Positions 33,160 to 41,779 of a stretch of 58,689 nucleotides of DNA are shown here, one piece after another (the first letter of the stretch is position 1; each line of letters starts with the position of its first letter). The position numbers and the translations under genes are program-made. The stretch is from Clostridia bacterium (lineage in GTDB: Bacteria > Bacillota > Clostridia > UMGS1883). The stretch covers positions 1 through 58,689 of the forward strand of contig JAFVPB010000006.1 of assembly GCA_017505525.1 (NCBI GenBank). Reading direction: 5' to 3'. Below the pieces are notes generated by a model. The model ran no database searches, was not told where the DNA came from, and saw only the letters and a list, made by a program, of their open reading frames with translations.

Positions 33160-33996
33160 ATGAAAAAAGGTATAAGTATCTGGTCTTTTGCAGAAACAGA
33201 TTTAAGAAAGTGTATGGAACTTGCAAAAAGCGCAGGTTTCGATGGAATTGAGCTCGCACTTGATGAAGATTCTATGGTATCAATGAAGTCTACCAAGGAA
33301 GATATACTTGAAGTTAAGAAAATGGCAGAAGAGATCGGCCTTGAACTTTACAGTGTTGCAAGCGGTCTTTACTGGCAGTATAACTACACGTCGGCAAATC
33401 CTGAAAACGTGAAATACGCAAAGGAAATCACAAAGAAGCAGCTTCAGGTTGCTGCATGGCTTGGCTGCGATACTATTTTAGTTGTTCCCGGTGCAGTTGA
33501 AGTAGCTTTCGATCCGGGCGAAGTTGTAGAATACGATGTTGCTTACGAAAGAGCACTTGAGGCGCTTCGCGAATTAGCTCCTGTGGCTGAAGAATTAAAC
33601 GTACATATCGGCGTTGAAAACGTTTGGAACAGATTCTTACTCTCACCTATGGAAATGAGAGATTTTATAGATAAAGTTGGAAGCACTCACGTGGGTTCTT
33701 ATTTCGATGTGGGTAATGTGTTGTACGATGGTTATCCAGAGCATTGGATTAAGATTCTTAACAAGAGAATCAAGAAAGTTCATTTCAAGGATTACAGACG
33801 TGCAGCAGGCGACCTTTACGGATTTGTCGACCTTTTGGCAGGTGAGGTTAATTACCCATCAGTTATGGCTCAGCTTGAAAATATCGGTTACGACAACTGG
33901 GTAACTGCAGAAATGCTTCCGCCATATACTCATTATCCTGAAACAATTCTTTACAACACTTCAAATTCAATGGACAAAATTTTAGGGAGGAAATAA
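33160..33996 (+). CDS. Xylose-isomerase-like TIM-barrel sugar isomerase/epimerase
   Basis: A 278-residue AP-endonuclease-2-family barrel related to UlaE/IolE-type enzymes. Metal-site residues appear in IGVENVWNRFL (Glu, about 150), VGSYFDVGNVLYDG (Asp, about 183-190), VHFKDYR (His, about 207) and WVTAEMLPP (Glu, about 250). It likely isomerises, epimerises or dehydrates a sugar or inositol derivative together with the two dehydrogenases that follow. Substrate unknown. AAGGAGG ribosome site. Confidence 0.85.
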   Translation: MKKGISIWSFAETDLRKCMELAKSAGFDGIELALDEDSMVSMKSTKEDILEVKKMAEEIGLELYSVASGLYWQYNYTSANPENVKYAKEITKKQLQVAAWLGCDTILVVPGAVEVAFDPGEVVEYDVAYERALEALRELAPVAEELNVHIGVENVWNRFLLSPMEMRDFIDKVGSTHVGSYFDVGNVLYDGYPEHWIKILNKRIKKVHFKDYRRAAGDLYGFVDLLAGEVNYPSVMAQLENIGYDNWVTAEMLPPYTHYPETILYNTSNSMDKILGRK

Positions 33997-33999
33997 ACT

Positions 34000-34980
34000 A
34001 TGTTAAAAGTAGGATTAATCGGTTGCGGCTTTATGGGAACAATGCACGCAAACTGCTATAAGAGCATCGAAGGCGTGGAGCTTGTTGCTCTTGCAGATTT
34101 AAGAAAAGAATGTGCACAAAAGCTTGCAGAAGGAACAAATGCTGCTCTTTATGGCGATGGAAAAGATTTAATCAATAATGCAGATGTTGATATTATCGAT
34201 ATCTGCCTGCCCACATATCTCCACAGCGAATATGCAATCGCGGCTATGGATAAGGTGAAATATGTTTTCGTTGAAAAGCCTGTGGCTCTCACAAAAGAGC
34301 AGGGCGAAGCGATGATTAAAAAAGCTCAGGAAACAGGTGCAAATGTTCAGGTTGGTCAGGTTATCCGTTTCTGGGACGAATATGTTGAACTTGCAAAAAT
34401 CATAAAGGCAGGCACCTACGGAAAGGTGCTTAACGCAAATTTCAGAAGAATCAGCCCTATTCCAACATGGGGATGGGAAAACTGGCTTTTAAAGAACGAG
34501 CTTTCGGGCGGTGCAGCACAGGATTTACATATTCACGATGTTGACTATGTGTTGTCGCAGTTTGGCGCACCAAAGGTAGTTAAAAGTGTGAAAAACAAAA
34601 TGGGAGAAAAATCTTCTTATATCAATTCTCTCTTTGAATATGACGATTTCGTTGTAAGCGTTGAGGGTACATGGGCGCTTCCGGGAACACATCCTTTCGA
34701 AGCTACTTTCAGAGTTGTTTTTGAAAATGGTGTTGTTGAAAATGCCGGTGGCAAATTTATGCTCTATACCGATAGCGAAGCAAAAGAAATTGTTATCGAA
34801 AAGAAAGAGGGCCTTGGCGAGGGCTTTGAAGGCGGAAATATATCAGACCTTGGCGGTTACTACAACGAGCTTGTATATTTCACAGATTGCGTTAAAAACA
34901 AAAAAGCAGTTGAAAAGGCTACTGTTAAAGACGGCGTAGAATCATTAGCCTTTGTTCTGGAGGAAATTAAGAATGCTTAG
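34000..34980 (+). CDS. Gfo/Idh/MocA-family oxidoreductase (first copy)
   Basis: A 326-residue NAD(P)-dependent sugar dehydrogenase. Rossmann motif GLIGCGFMGTMHANCY (about 4-19), cofactor-site EKPVALTKEQG (about 95-105), and the catalytic His in AQDLHIHDVDYV (about 172-183). It starts 3 bases after the isomerase. Two paralogues in tandem plus a TIM-barrel isomerase suggest a multi-step oxidation of inositols or uncommon sugars; this is inference. Confidence 0.9.
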   Translation: MLKVGLIGCGFMGTMHANCYKSIEGVELVALADLRKECAQKLAEGTNAALYGDGKDLINNADVDIIDICLPTYLHSEYAIAAMDKVKYVFVEKPVALTKEQGEAMIKKAQETGANVQVGQVIRFWDEYVELAKIIKAGTYGKVLNANFRRISPIPTWGWENWLLKNELSGGAAQDLHIHDVDYVLSQFGAPKVVKSVKNKMGEKSSYINSLFEYDDFVVSVEGTWALPGTHPFEATFRVVFENGVVENAGGKFMLYTDSEAKEIVIEKKEGLGEGFEGGNISDLGGYYNELVYFTDCVKNKKAVEKATVKDGVESLAFVLEEIKNA

Positions 34981-35995
34981 AGTTGGAATTGTAGGCTGCG
35001 GTAATATTTTCACAATGCACGCAACCAGCGCACATCATTTAAAAAATGCAGAAATCGTCGGCGTGTGCGATATTAAAAAGGATAGAGCTGACAAGGCGGC
35101 AAAAAAATATAATTGCAAAGCTTATTACGACTATAAAGAGTTAATCAATAAAGAAAATATAGATGTAGTGCACGTTTGCATACCGCATTACCTGCACCCT
35201 GTAGTTTCAAAATACGCAATAGAAGCAGGTGTTCACGTGCTTTGCGAAAAGCCGATGAGCATTAAATACGAAGATGCTATCGAAAACGTAAGGCTTGCCG
35301 AGGAGCATAATGTTAAATACGGAATTATTTTCCAGTGCAGATATAACGATGCATCTAAGCTTGTTAAAGAAAAGCTTGAAGATGGCACGCTTGGAAAAGT
35401 TATTTCTGCAAGAGTTGTGCTAACGTGGAGCAAACCCGATGAATACTATAGCCTTTCCGATTGGAAAGGAACGTGGGACAAAGAGGGCGGCGGCGTTATG
35501 ATAGACCAGGCAATCCACTCTATGGACCTTGCAAACTGGTTTATAAACGACGAGGTTGAAAGTGTAAGCGCGCATATGGCTAACCGCAATCATTCAATTA
35601 TGGAAGTGGATGATACGGCAGAGGGCTTTGTTAAGTATAAAAACGGTGCAACACTTGGCTTCTGGGCTATGAATAACTATGGTTGCGACGACCCGATTGA
35701 AATAAGGCTTTTATGCGAAAACGGAAAAGTTGTTATGGACTATGATAATGCCGTAATTACATTGAATAACGGCGAAAAAATAGAAGCGAAAACAGTGATA
35801 GACCCCGATGTTGTTTATGAAGACGGAAAGGACTATTGGGGATTTCAGCATATCCGCGAGATTGAAGATTTCTACAGAGCAGTTGAAAACGATGTAGAGC
35901 CTACAATCAGCGGCAGAGAAGCACTTAAAATACAGAAGCTTATGTGCGAAATCTATAAAGAGGGCACAAAAAACTTCGAAAAAGTTAATAACTAA
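34973..35995 (+). CDS. Gfo/Idh/MocA-family oxidoreductase (second copy)
   Basis: A 340-residue paralogue of the preceding enzyme: RVGIVGCGNIFTMHAT (about 3-18), HVLCEKPMSIKYEDA (about 87-101), and GGGVMIDQAIHSMDLANWF with the catalytic Asp/His (about 170-188). Its start overlaps the preceding stop by 8 bases (ATGCTTAG), which fits translational coupling. A strong terminator follows. Confidence 0.9.
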   Translation: MLRVGIVGCGNIFTMHATSAHHLKNAEIVGVCDIKKDRADKAAKKYNCKAYYDYKELINKENIDVVHVCIPHYLHPVVSKYAIEAGVHVLCEKPMSIKYEDAIENVRLAEEHNVKYGIIFQCRYNDASKLVKEKLEDGTLGKVISARVVLTWSKPDEYYSLSDWKGTWDKEGGGVMIDQAIHSMDLANWFINDEVESVSAHMANRNHSIMEVDDTAEGFVKYKNGATLGFWAMNNYGCDDPIEIRLLCENGKVVMDYDNAVITLNNGEKIEAKTVIDPDVVYEDGKDYWGFQHIREIEDFYRAVENDVEPTISGREALKIQKLMCEIYKEGTKNFEKVNN

Positions 35996-36000
35996 ACTGA

Positions 36001-36039
36001 AAGGTGTTTAAAAACAAAAAGTTTTTAAACACCTTTTTT
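36001..36039. terminator. Terminator between the dehydrogenases and the DtxR gene
   Basis: AAGGTGTTTAAAAAC pairs with GTTTTTAAACACCTT, with T-rich flank; it can serve both convergent genes. Confidence 0.9.
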
Positions 36040-36044
36040 ATATA

Positions 36045-36413
36045 TCAGTTAAATTTTTTTCTGTGCTCTTTCAATCTGGCAAATGTTTCGGGGCTTATTA
36101 CGTGCTCAATCTTGCAACTGTCTTCATAGGCAATATCTTCAGGTACGCCAAGTGAAATCAGCATTGATGCAATAATTTCGTGGCGTTCATAAACATTCTC
36201 GGCAATAATACGCCCTTCCTCAGTAAGGGAAATAGCACCCTTTTCATCTATCGAAATATATCCATTATCTTTTAAGGATTTCATAGCAATTGAAACACTG
36301 GGCTTTGAAAATGAGAGCATATGAGCAATGTCGATGCTTCGAACATAGCCTTGCTGTTTTTTTATTATTAATATGGTTTCTAAATAGTTTTCAGCCGATT
36401 CTTTAAGTTTCAT
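36045..36413 (-). CDS. DtxR/MntR-family metal-dependent repressor
   Basis: A 122-residue repressor with the N-terminal winged HTH (about 5-62; YLETILIIKKQQGYVRSIDIA, SFSKPSVSIAMKSLKDNG) and the metal-binding dimerisation domain (about 65-122; ERHEIIASMLISLGV, EDSCKIEHVISPETF). The SH3-like third domain is absent, as in MntR-type members. It is divergent from feoA-feoB, and GTTAG/CTAAC palindromes in front of feoA and feoB are its likely operators, giving iron (or manganese) control of Feo. Confidence 0.9.
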   Translation of the reverse strand: MKLKESAENYLETILIIKKQQGYVRSIDIAHMLSFSKPSVSIAMKSLKDNGYISIDEKGAISLTEEGRIIAENVYERHEIIASMLISLGVPEDIAYEDSCKIEHVISPETFARLKEHRKKFN

Positions 36414-36502
36414 AATCTATAACCTACCTTGAAAATATTCTAACATATACCCGGGGGATTGTCAACTTTGGCAAATTTGTAAAATAAATTTCCAAAATTA
36501 TC

Positions 36503-36555
36503 TTGACAACTTAATAGAGTTATGCTAAACTAACTTAAGTTAGATAAGGCTAACC
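36503..36555 (+). promoter_or_regulatory. feoA promoter and DtxR-type operators
   Basis: TTGACA (36503-36508), 17 bases, TAAACT (36526-36531). The palindrome CTAACTTAAGTTAG (36530-36543) overlaps the -10, and GTTAG-ATAAGG-CTAAC (36539-36554) overlaps it again, matching the DtxR-family TTAGGTTAGGCTAACC pattern. Confidence 0.75.
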
Positions 36556-36575
36556 AAAGTAAAAGAGGGGATATT

Positions 36576-36788
36576 ATGAATTTAACACAGGCACAAATTG
36601 AAAAAGAGTATATTATTAAATCAATCAATACAGATGATGAAGAGCTTAACTCGTTCCTTTTTTCTTTAGGTTGCTACAGTGGAGAGCCAATAACCGTTGT
36701 TGCATTCAGAAAAGGTGGATGCACAGTATCGATTAAGGATGGAAGATATAGCATCGATAATCAGTTGGCAGAAGCTATAATTATTTAA
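36576..36788 (+). CDS. feoA: Ferrous iron transport protein A
   Basis: A 70-residue SH3-like FeoA domain protein (YIIKSINTDDEELNSFLFSLG, GEPITVVAFRKGGCTVSI, SIDNQLAEAIII). FeoA is a small cytosolic partner needed for FeoB-dependent Fe(II) uptake. Two mutually exclusive hairpins begin within its last codons. AGAGGGG precedes the ATG. Confidence 0.9.
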   Translation: MNLTQAQIEKEYIIKSINTDDEELNSFLFSLGCYSGEPITVVAFRKGGCTVSIKDGRYSIDNQLAEAIII

Positions 36789-36814
36789 TATAGCTTCTGC
36801 GGCTATATTTTTTT
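36768..36814 (+). promoter_or_regulatory. Alternative hairpins between feoA and feoB
   Basis: Hairpin 1 pairs GCAGAAGCTATA (36768-36779, inside feoA) with TATAGCTTCTGC (36789-36800). Hairpin 2 pairs AATATAGC (36787-36794) with GCTATATT (36802-36809) followed by a T-run to 36814. They share TATAGC, so only one can form: an antiterminator/terminator arrangement, or a terminator with nearby complementarity. Confidence 0.6.
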
Positions 36815-36821
36815 GACTGAT

Positions 36822-36839
36822 AGTTAGTTATGCCTAACT
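36822..36839. promoter_or_regulatory. Second DtxR-type operator, before feoB
   Basis: AGTTAG-TTATGC-CTAACT is a perfect 6-bp inverted repeat next to TTGACT (36813-36818), so feoB may also have its own metal-regulated promoter. Confidence 0.65.
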
Positions 36840-36891
36840 TCAATATATAAATTATAATTCGAAAGGATTTAATAATAAGGAGGAATATATC

Positions 36892-38880
36892 ATGAGAATT
36901 GCCTTAACAGGTAATCCTAACTCCGGTAAAACCACAATGTATAATGCTCTTACCGGTCGTAACGAAAAGGTTGGTAACTGGGCAGGTGTTACTGTTGAGC
37001 GAAAGGAACATCCAATCAAAAAGGCTTACTACAAAGGAGCCGAAGAACTTATCGCCGTGGACTTGCCCGGTGCTTATTCGATGTCACCGTTTACATCAGA
37101 AGAAAGCATCACAAGCTCTTATGTGAAGAAAGAAAACCCCGATGTTATTATCAATATCGTGGATGCTACAAATCTTAGCCGTTCTCTTTTCTTCACAACT
37201 CAGCTTTTAGAGCTTGGCGTACCTTTGGTTGTTGCTCTTAACAAAAGCGACATCAACGAAAAGAAAGGTACAAAGATTGATATAGAAAAGCTTTCAGAAA
37301 AGCTTGCTTGCCCTGTAATCGAAACTGTTTCAATTTCTTCAAACGGTTTGCAGACAGTTGTTGAAGCTGCCATAAAGCAGGCAGGAAACACACAGCAGGC
37401 AGTTTATTCACAGGGAAACATTGACCTTACAAGCAAAGATGCAGTTGAGGCCGCTGACCGTAAACGTTTTGAATTCGTGAATAAAATTGTAAAAGCTGTT
37501 GAAACCCGTAAGGTTCTCACAAAAGATAAGAACTTTGGGGATAAAATCGATGCTGTTCTTACAAATAAATGGCTTGGTATTCCGATCTTTGCTTTAGTAA
37601 TGTATCTTGTATTCCAGATTTCTCAGGTTTGGGTAGGTACTCCTGTTGCAGACTTACTTGTAGGCTTACTTGAAGGATTCCAGGGATGGGTTGGAAAGCT
37701 TCTTGGTGACGCAAATCCTCTGCTTTCAGCAATCCTTGTTGATGGTGTAATCGGCGGTGTTGTAGCCGTTGTTGGTTTCTTGCCGCTTGTTATGGTAATG
37801 TACTTCCTGATTGCCCTTTTGGAAGATTGCGGTTATATGTCAAGAGCGTGCGTTGTTCTTGACCCGATATTCAAAAAAGTTGGACTTTCAGGAAAATCTG
37901 TAATTCCGTTTGTTATCACAATCGGTTGTGCAGTTCCCGGTATTATGGCTAGCCGTACTATCAAAAATGAACGCGAAAGAAGAGCAACGGTAATGCTTGC
38001 TCCGTTTATGCCGTGTGGTGCTAAAATTCCCGTAATTGCTCTTTTTGCAGGTGCTTTCTTTAATGATGCAGGCTGGGTTAGCACAGTTATGTACCTTTCA
38101 GGTATCGTGCTCATATTCTTAGGTGCTTTGCTTGTAAATAAAATTACAGGTTATAAAGCAAGAAAATCATTCTTTATCATTGAATTACCTGAATACAAAG
38201 TTCCGTCTTTGTGGGGTGCTTTTAAATCAATGTGTAGTCGTGGTTGGGCTTACATAGTGAAAGCTGCTACAATTATTCTTCTTTGTAACATGGCAGTACA
38301 TCTTATGCAGACATTTACCTGGAGTTTTCAGGTTGCAGAAACTGCAGATTCTTCAATTCTTGCATCTGTTGCAAGGCCCTTTGCTTATATCCTCTTTCCG
38401 ATTGTCGGTGTGATTTCATGGCAGCTTGCAGCCGCAGCAGTTACAGGCTTTATTGCCAAAGAAAATGTTGTGGGAACACTTGCAGTTTGCTTTGTAGGCC
38501 TTGAAAATCTTATCGACACCGAAGAACTTGCTTTGATGGAAGGAGCAGGAGCGGAGGTGGCATCTGTATTTGCAATTACAAAAATTGCGGCGCTCAGCTA
38601 TTTGATGTTTAACCTCTATACGCCCCCTTGTTTTGCTGCTATCGGAGCTATGAATGCAGAAATGAAAAGTGCAAAGTGGCTGTGGGGAGGCATAGGGCTG
38701 CAGCTTGGCATAGGTTATAGCCTTTCATATTTGGTATACACGATAGGCACTCTTATTACAGCACCGCATTTGCTTAACGTTGGTGCAGCAGCTACAGGCT
38801 TTGCATTGGTTGGTGCAATTGCAATTATTATTGCAGTTTTCATAAAAAAGAATAATAAAATTTTGAAATCAGGGTTGTGA
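36892..38880 (+). CDS. feoB: Ferrous iron transport protein B
   Basis: A 662-residue Fe(II) transporter. The N-terminal G domain has GNPNSGKTTMYNAL (P-loop, about 7-20), GNWAGVTVE (switch I), DLPGAYS (G3) and ALNKSD (G4, about 117). The membrane part (about 220-655) has about eight or more segments in two Gate domains, including IGCAVPGIMASRTI and PFMPCGAKIPVIALF with conserved Cys residues. It works with FeoA and the Cys-rich partner that follows. GGAGG ribosome site. Confidence 0.97.
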   Translation: MRIALTGNPNSGKTTMYNALTGRNEKVGNWAGVTVERKEHPIKKAYYKGAEELIAVDLPGAYSMSPFTSEESITSSYVKKENPDVIINIVDATNLSRSLFFTTQLLELGVPLVVALNKSDINEKKGTKIDIEKLSEKLACPVIETVSISSNGLQTVVEAAIKQAGNTQQAVYSQGNIDLTSKDAVEAADRKRFEFVNKIVKAVETRKVLTKDKNFGDKIDAVLTNKWLGIPIFALVMYLVFQISQVWVGTPVADLLVGLLEGFQGWVGKLLGDANPLLSAILVDGVIGGVVAVVGFLPLVMVMYFLIALLEDCGYMSRACVVLDPIFKKVGLSGKSVIPFVITIGCAVPGIMASRTIKNERERRATVMLAPFMPCGAKIPVIALFAGAFFNDAGWVSTVMYLSGIVLIFLGALLVNKITGYKARKSFFIIELPEYKVPSLWGAFKSMCSRGWAYIVKAATIILLCNMAVHLMQTFTWSFQVAETADSSILASVARPFAYILFPIVGVISWQLAAAAVTGFIAKENVVGTLAVCFVGLENLIDTEELALMEGAGAEVASVFAITKIAALSYLMFNLYTPPCFAAIGAMNAEMKSAKWLWGGIGLQLGIGYSLSYLVYTIGTLITAPHLLNVGAAATGFALVGAIAIIIAVFIKKNNKILKSGL

Positions 38881-38884
38881 TTGA

Positions 38885-39040
38885 ATGAAAAATATTATAG
38901 TTGTGATTATATTAGTGGCTATTATATCAATGGCGGTTTTATATATTTTAAAACAAAAAAAGAAAGAAATAGGGTGCATTGGTTGTCCGGCAAACACAAA
39001 ATGCCCTAACAAAGGGAAAAACTGTTGCTCCGATAAATAA
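38885..39040 (+). CDS. FeoB-associated Cys-rich membrane protein
   Basis: A 51-residue protein with one hydrophobic helix (residues 3-22), a basic stretch KQKKK and the cysteine cluster CIGCPANTKCPNKGKNCC (residues 31-48). It starts 4 bases after feoB, the usual place for this family, and probably helps FeoB function through metal binding. A distinct homologue lies between murC and upp (4339-4482). Confidence 0.88.
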   Translation: MKNIIVVIILVAIISMAVLYILKQKKKEIGCIGCPANTKCPNKGKNCCSDK

Positions 39041-39080
39041 AAAATGGAGGGTGTAAACTTTGTTTGCATCCTCCATTTTT
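39040..39080. terminator. Bidirectional terminator
   Basis: AAAAATGGAGGGTGTAAAC pairs (two wobbles) with GTTTGCATCCTCCATTTTT, between the Feo operon and the convergent oxidoreductase. Confidence 0.88.
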
Positions 39081-39088
39081 ATTGCTTG

Positions 39089-40390
39089 TTATTCTTTAAG
39101 CCCTTTAGTTGCGGGATTGTTTAAAAGACTTCCATCTTCGCCAAAGCGTGAGCCGTGGCACGAGCAATCCCACGAGTGCTCGTGCTTATTCCATTTGAGT
39201 GCACAACCAAGATGGGGGCAACGCCTCCGCGTGGGGATTACAAAATTAGAAATGGTTTCAACTCCGTTTATAAATAACTGCGGTGTTATGATGCTCCGCG
39301 AGGGAGAGAAAATATCAGCGTAATCGTTTTCTTTGCCGTTTATCATATCACACAGAACAGTTGCCGCAACCATAGAAGAAGTCATCCCCCATTTATTAAA
39401 ACCTGTAGCAACATAAAGATTTGGATTGTTTTTATAATAAAGCCCGATGTAGGGGATTTTATCGAGACTCATACAGTCCTGTGCTGCCCACTTGTATTTA
39501 ATTTTACTTTTTGGATAGTGCTTTCTTGCAAAGCGTTCAAGCTCTGCCCATCCTCCGCATTTTTTACCTGTTCTTTCTCCGCCACCGCCTAAAAGCAGCA
39601 GATTACCGCTTGTGCGGAATGAAAGACCAAGCTCGTCATCGTCCACATACATTCCGTCGACATTTTGGGCGTTTTCAAGAGCAATAACATAGCTTCGGTG
39701 CTGATAAAGTTTTATAAAGTAGTTTCCGTGCTTGTTTATAAAAGGAAAATGAGTTGCAACTATTATTTTTTCTGCTTTCACTTTGTATTTGCTGCAGATA
39801 GCCCCCTCAGAAGTAACTTCAATTACAGGAGTGTTTTCGTAGATAGGAAGGTCTTTTACAATAGCCTTTAAAAACTTAAGCGGATTAAACTGTGCCTGAT
39901 TATCTAAGCCAACTGCACCTTTGAACCCGATTGGAAGAGAAGATTCAAGCATCATTTTGGCATTTGCTCCAAGAGAATTCAGTGCGTTGAATTCCTCCTG
40001 AATAATTTTTATATTATCCCTTGAATAAGTGCAGGCAGTTTGAAATTCGAAATCACAATCAATATTTCTAGATAATTCACTGTATTTTTTTATTGCATCT
40101 TCATTTGCACAAAAATACTTTTGTGCAGTTTCTTTGCCAAAATTTTTAATCAAATCTTTATAGACAAGTCCGTGCAAAGATGTGATTTTGGCAGTGGTGT
40201 TCTGTGTGGTGCCACCACAGATTCTATCTTTTTCAAGCAGCACACAGTTAAGCCCCGATTGTTTTAAAAAGTATGTGCATAAAATTCCGCATATTCCGCC
40301 ACCTATTATTAAAACATCTGTTTTTATATTTTTATCAAGCGTTGGGAAACTGGGGAGTTCAACGCTTTCTGTCCATAAAGATTTGTGCAT
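39089..40390 (-). CDS. FAD-dependent oxidoreductase with C-terminal Rieske domain
   Basis: A 433-residue DAO-superfamily protein. The N-terminal FAD motif is VLIIGGGICGILCTYFLKQSG (about 28-48); the C-terminal Rieske [2Fe-2S] site is CPHLGCALKWN and CSCHGSRFGEDG (about 385-420). The end NNPATKGLKE matches the usual C-terminus of this family, so it is complete though somewhat short (often ~500). Function is unassigned; homologues are often annotated as amino-acid or glycine-type oxidases. AAAGGAG precedes the ATG. Monocistronic. Confidence 0.87.
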   Translation of the reverse strand: MHKSLWTESVELPSFPTLDKNIKTDVLIIGGGICGILCTYFLKQSGLNCVLLEKDRICGGTTQNTTAKITSLHGLVYKDLIKNFGKETAQKYFCANEDAIKKYSELSRNIDCDFEFQTACTYSRDNIKIIQEEFNALNSLGANAKMMLESSLPIGFKGAVGLDNQAQFNPLKFLKAIVKDLPIYENTPVIEVTSEGAICSKYKVKAEKIIVATHFPFINKHGNYFIKLYQHRSYVIALENAQNVDGMYVDDDELGLSFRTSGNLLLLGGGGERTGKKCGGWAELERFARKHYPKSKIKYKWAAQDCMSLDKIPYIGLYYKNNPNLYVATGFNKWGMTSSMVAATVLCDMINGKENDYADIFSPSRSIITPQLFINGVETISNFVIPTRRRCPHLGCALKWNKHEHSWDCSCHGSRFGEDGSLLNNPATKGLKE

Positions 40391-40454
40391 AGCTATCTCC
40401 TTTGAAAAGTTTAAATATATTATGCCTGAAATTGAGGAATTATATTAATTGATG

Positions 40455-40483
40455 TTGACAACAATCCTCCATTTTTTTATAAT
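40455..40483 (+). promoter_or_regulatory. Consensus promoter of the LOG operon
   Basis: TTGACA, 17 bases, TATAAT. Confidence 0.8.
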
Positions 40484-40543
40484 AAAATAAAGTGATTATA
40501 TTAATAAACAGGGTTGAATATAATGAACAGGGAGGTAGATATT

Positions 40544-41110
40544 ATGTCGAAAAGATATTATGCTTGTGTGTATGGCGGAGCATCGAAATTGCTCGATGAT
40601 GTATATATTAAAGAGGTTGAAAGATTGGGCGAGAAAATTACGGAAAATGGTTTTAATCTTGTATATGGAGCAGGTGCGTCGGGTTGTATGGGTGCAGTTG
40701 CAAGAGGAGTTAAAAGAAGCGGAGGATATATTCTTGGCGTTTCTCCGCATTTTATACGTGAGTTCGAGCCTATATTTGATTGCGATAATTCCGTTCTTGT
40801 AGATACTATGAGCGAAAGAAAAATGCTTATGGAAAAGCACGCCGATATTTTTATTATCACTCCGGGCGGAGTGGGAACAATGGACGAGTTTTTTCAGGTG
40901 CTTACTCTGCGTCATTTAAAGCAGATTGATACGCCTATTGTAATTTTAAACATAAATGGCTTTTACGATAGCCTTTTAAAACTGATGGATAGCCTTATAG
41001 AATTAAAAGTTGTGTCTAAAGAAGTAACGGAATATTACGATGTAATAACATCGGTTGATGACGCTGTGCTTGCAGAAAGATTTAATGAAATAAAAAAGGA
41101 TAAACGATGA
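40544..41110 (+). CDS. LOG-family nucleotide phosphoribohydrolase (TIGR00730)
   Basis: A 188-residue lysine-decarboxylase-like fold protein. MSERKMLMEKHADIFI and the hallmark PGGVGTMDEF (about 108-117) mark the LOG family, which releases a base from nucleoside 5'-monophosphates (cytokinin activation in plants; purine nucleotide turnover is likely in bacteria). The start at 40544 follows AGGGAGGT; a longer frame begins upstream of that site. The stop overlaps the next ATG (ATGA). Confidence 0.9.
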   Translation: MSKRYYACVYGGASKLLDDVYIKEVERLGEKITENGFNLVYGAGASGCMGAVARGVKRSGGYILGVSPHFIREFEPIFDCDNSVLVDTMSERKMLMEKHADIFIITPGGVGTMDEFFQVLTLRHLKQIDTPIVILNINGFYDSLLKLMDSLIELKVVSKEVTEYYDVITSVDDAVLAERFNEIKKDKR

Positions 41111-41766
41111 GAATAACATATAAACACACTGGCGACAGTACAAAACCATCAGTTATAACAATAGGAGAAAATTCCACTCCCGTATGGATTCAGCAGGAGT
41201 GGGAAACGGGAAAGTACGCTGAGTTTATAAGAAAAAACGGTTGCGGTCATTGCTGCACTTCTATGGCACTCAACCTAAACGGAATTAAAATTAACCCGCA
41301 CGAGGAATTTTCTCTCTGCCGTAAAATGTGGGGAGAACCAAGAATGGGTGAGCCGCTTTTTGAGGATAATTTCTTAAGCGAAACAGGAATTGAAGAAATT
41401 ATAAAGAGCTTTGGAATTTGTGCAAAAGCATATGGCGTTGAAAATGGAAAAGCATATGAAGCTTCTGTTTTTATAGAAAATCAGCTTAAAGATGGTAAGC
41501 AGGTTATATTCTGGTCGCACCCATCTGATAAGCTTCCTGATAATCCGTTTTCATCGGGCGAGCATTATGTGCTTGCGGTGGGTATTATGGAGGATGGCAG
41601 AATACTTGTTGCCAACAGCTCTAAAAAAGCCCATACAGAAACGGGCATACAATTTACAGACCGCGAAACTATAGAAAAAGTTCTTTTTGAGGGAACACAA
41701 ACCTCGGATTATACCTGGGGAAGATACGATTTTACCAAAAGCGGAGCATTTGTGGTTGTGGGATAG
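41107..41766 (+). CDS. C39-like papain-fold peptidase or amidase, cytosolic
   Basis: A 219-residue protein with the catalytic Cys motif NGCGHCCTSMALNLNG (about 36-51) and the His motif GEHYVLAVGIMEDGRILVANS (about 151-171, Asn completing the site), as in peptidase C39-like family 2. No signal peptide or membrane segment is seen, so it would act in the cytoplasm unless secreted otherwise. It is coupled to LOG upstream and to a permease downstream; a joint role is not known. Confidence 0.75.
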   Translation: MRITYKHTGDSTKPSVITIGENSTPVWIQQEWETGKYAEFIRKNGCGHCCTSMALNLNGIKINPHEEFSLCRKMWGEPRMGEPLFEDNFLSETGIEEIIKSFGICAKAYGVENGKAYEASVFIENQLKDGKQVIFWSHPSDKLPDNPFSSGEHYVLAVGIMEDGRILVANSSKKAHTETGIQFTDRETIEKVLFEGTQTSDYTWGRYDFTKSGAFVVVG

Positions 41767-41779
41767 CACAGGAGATAAA

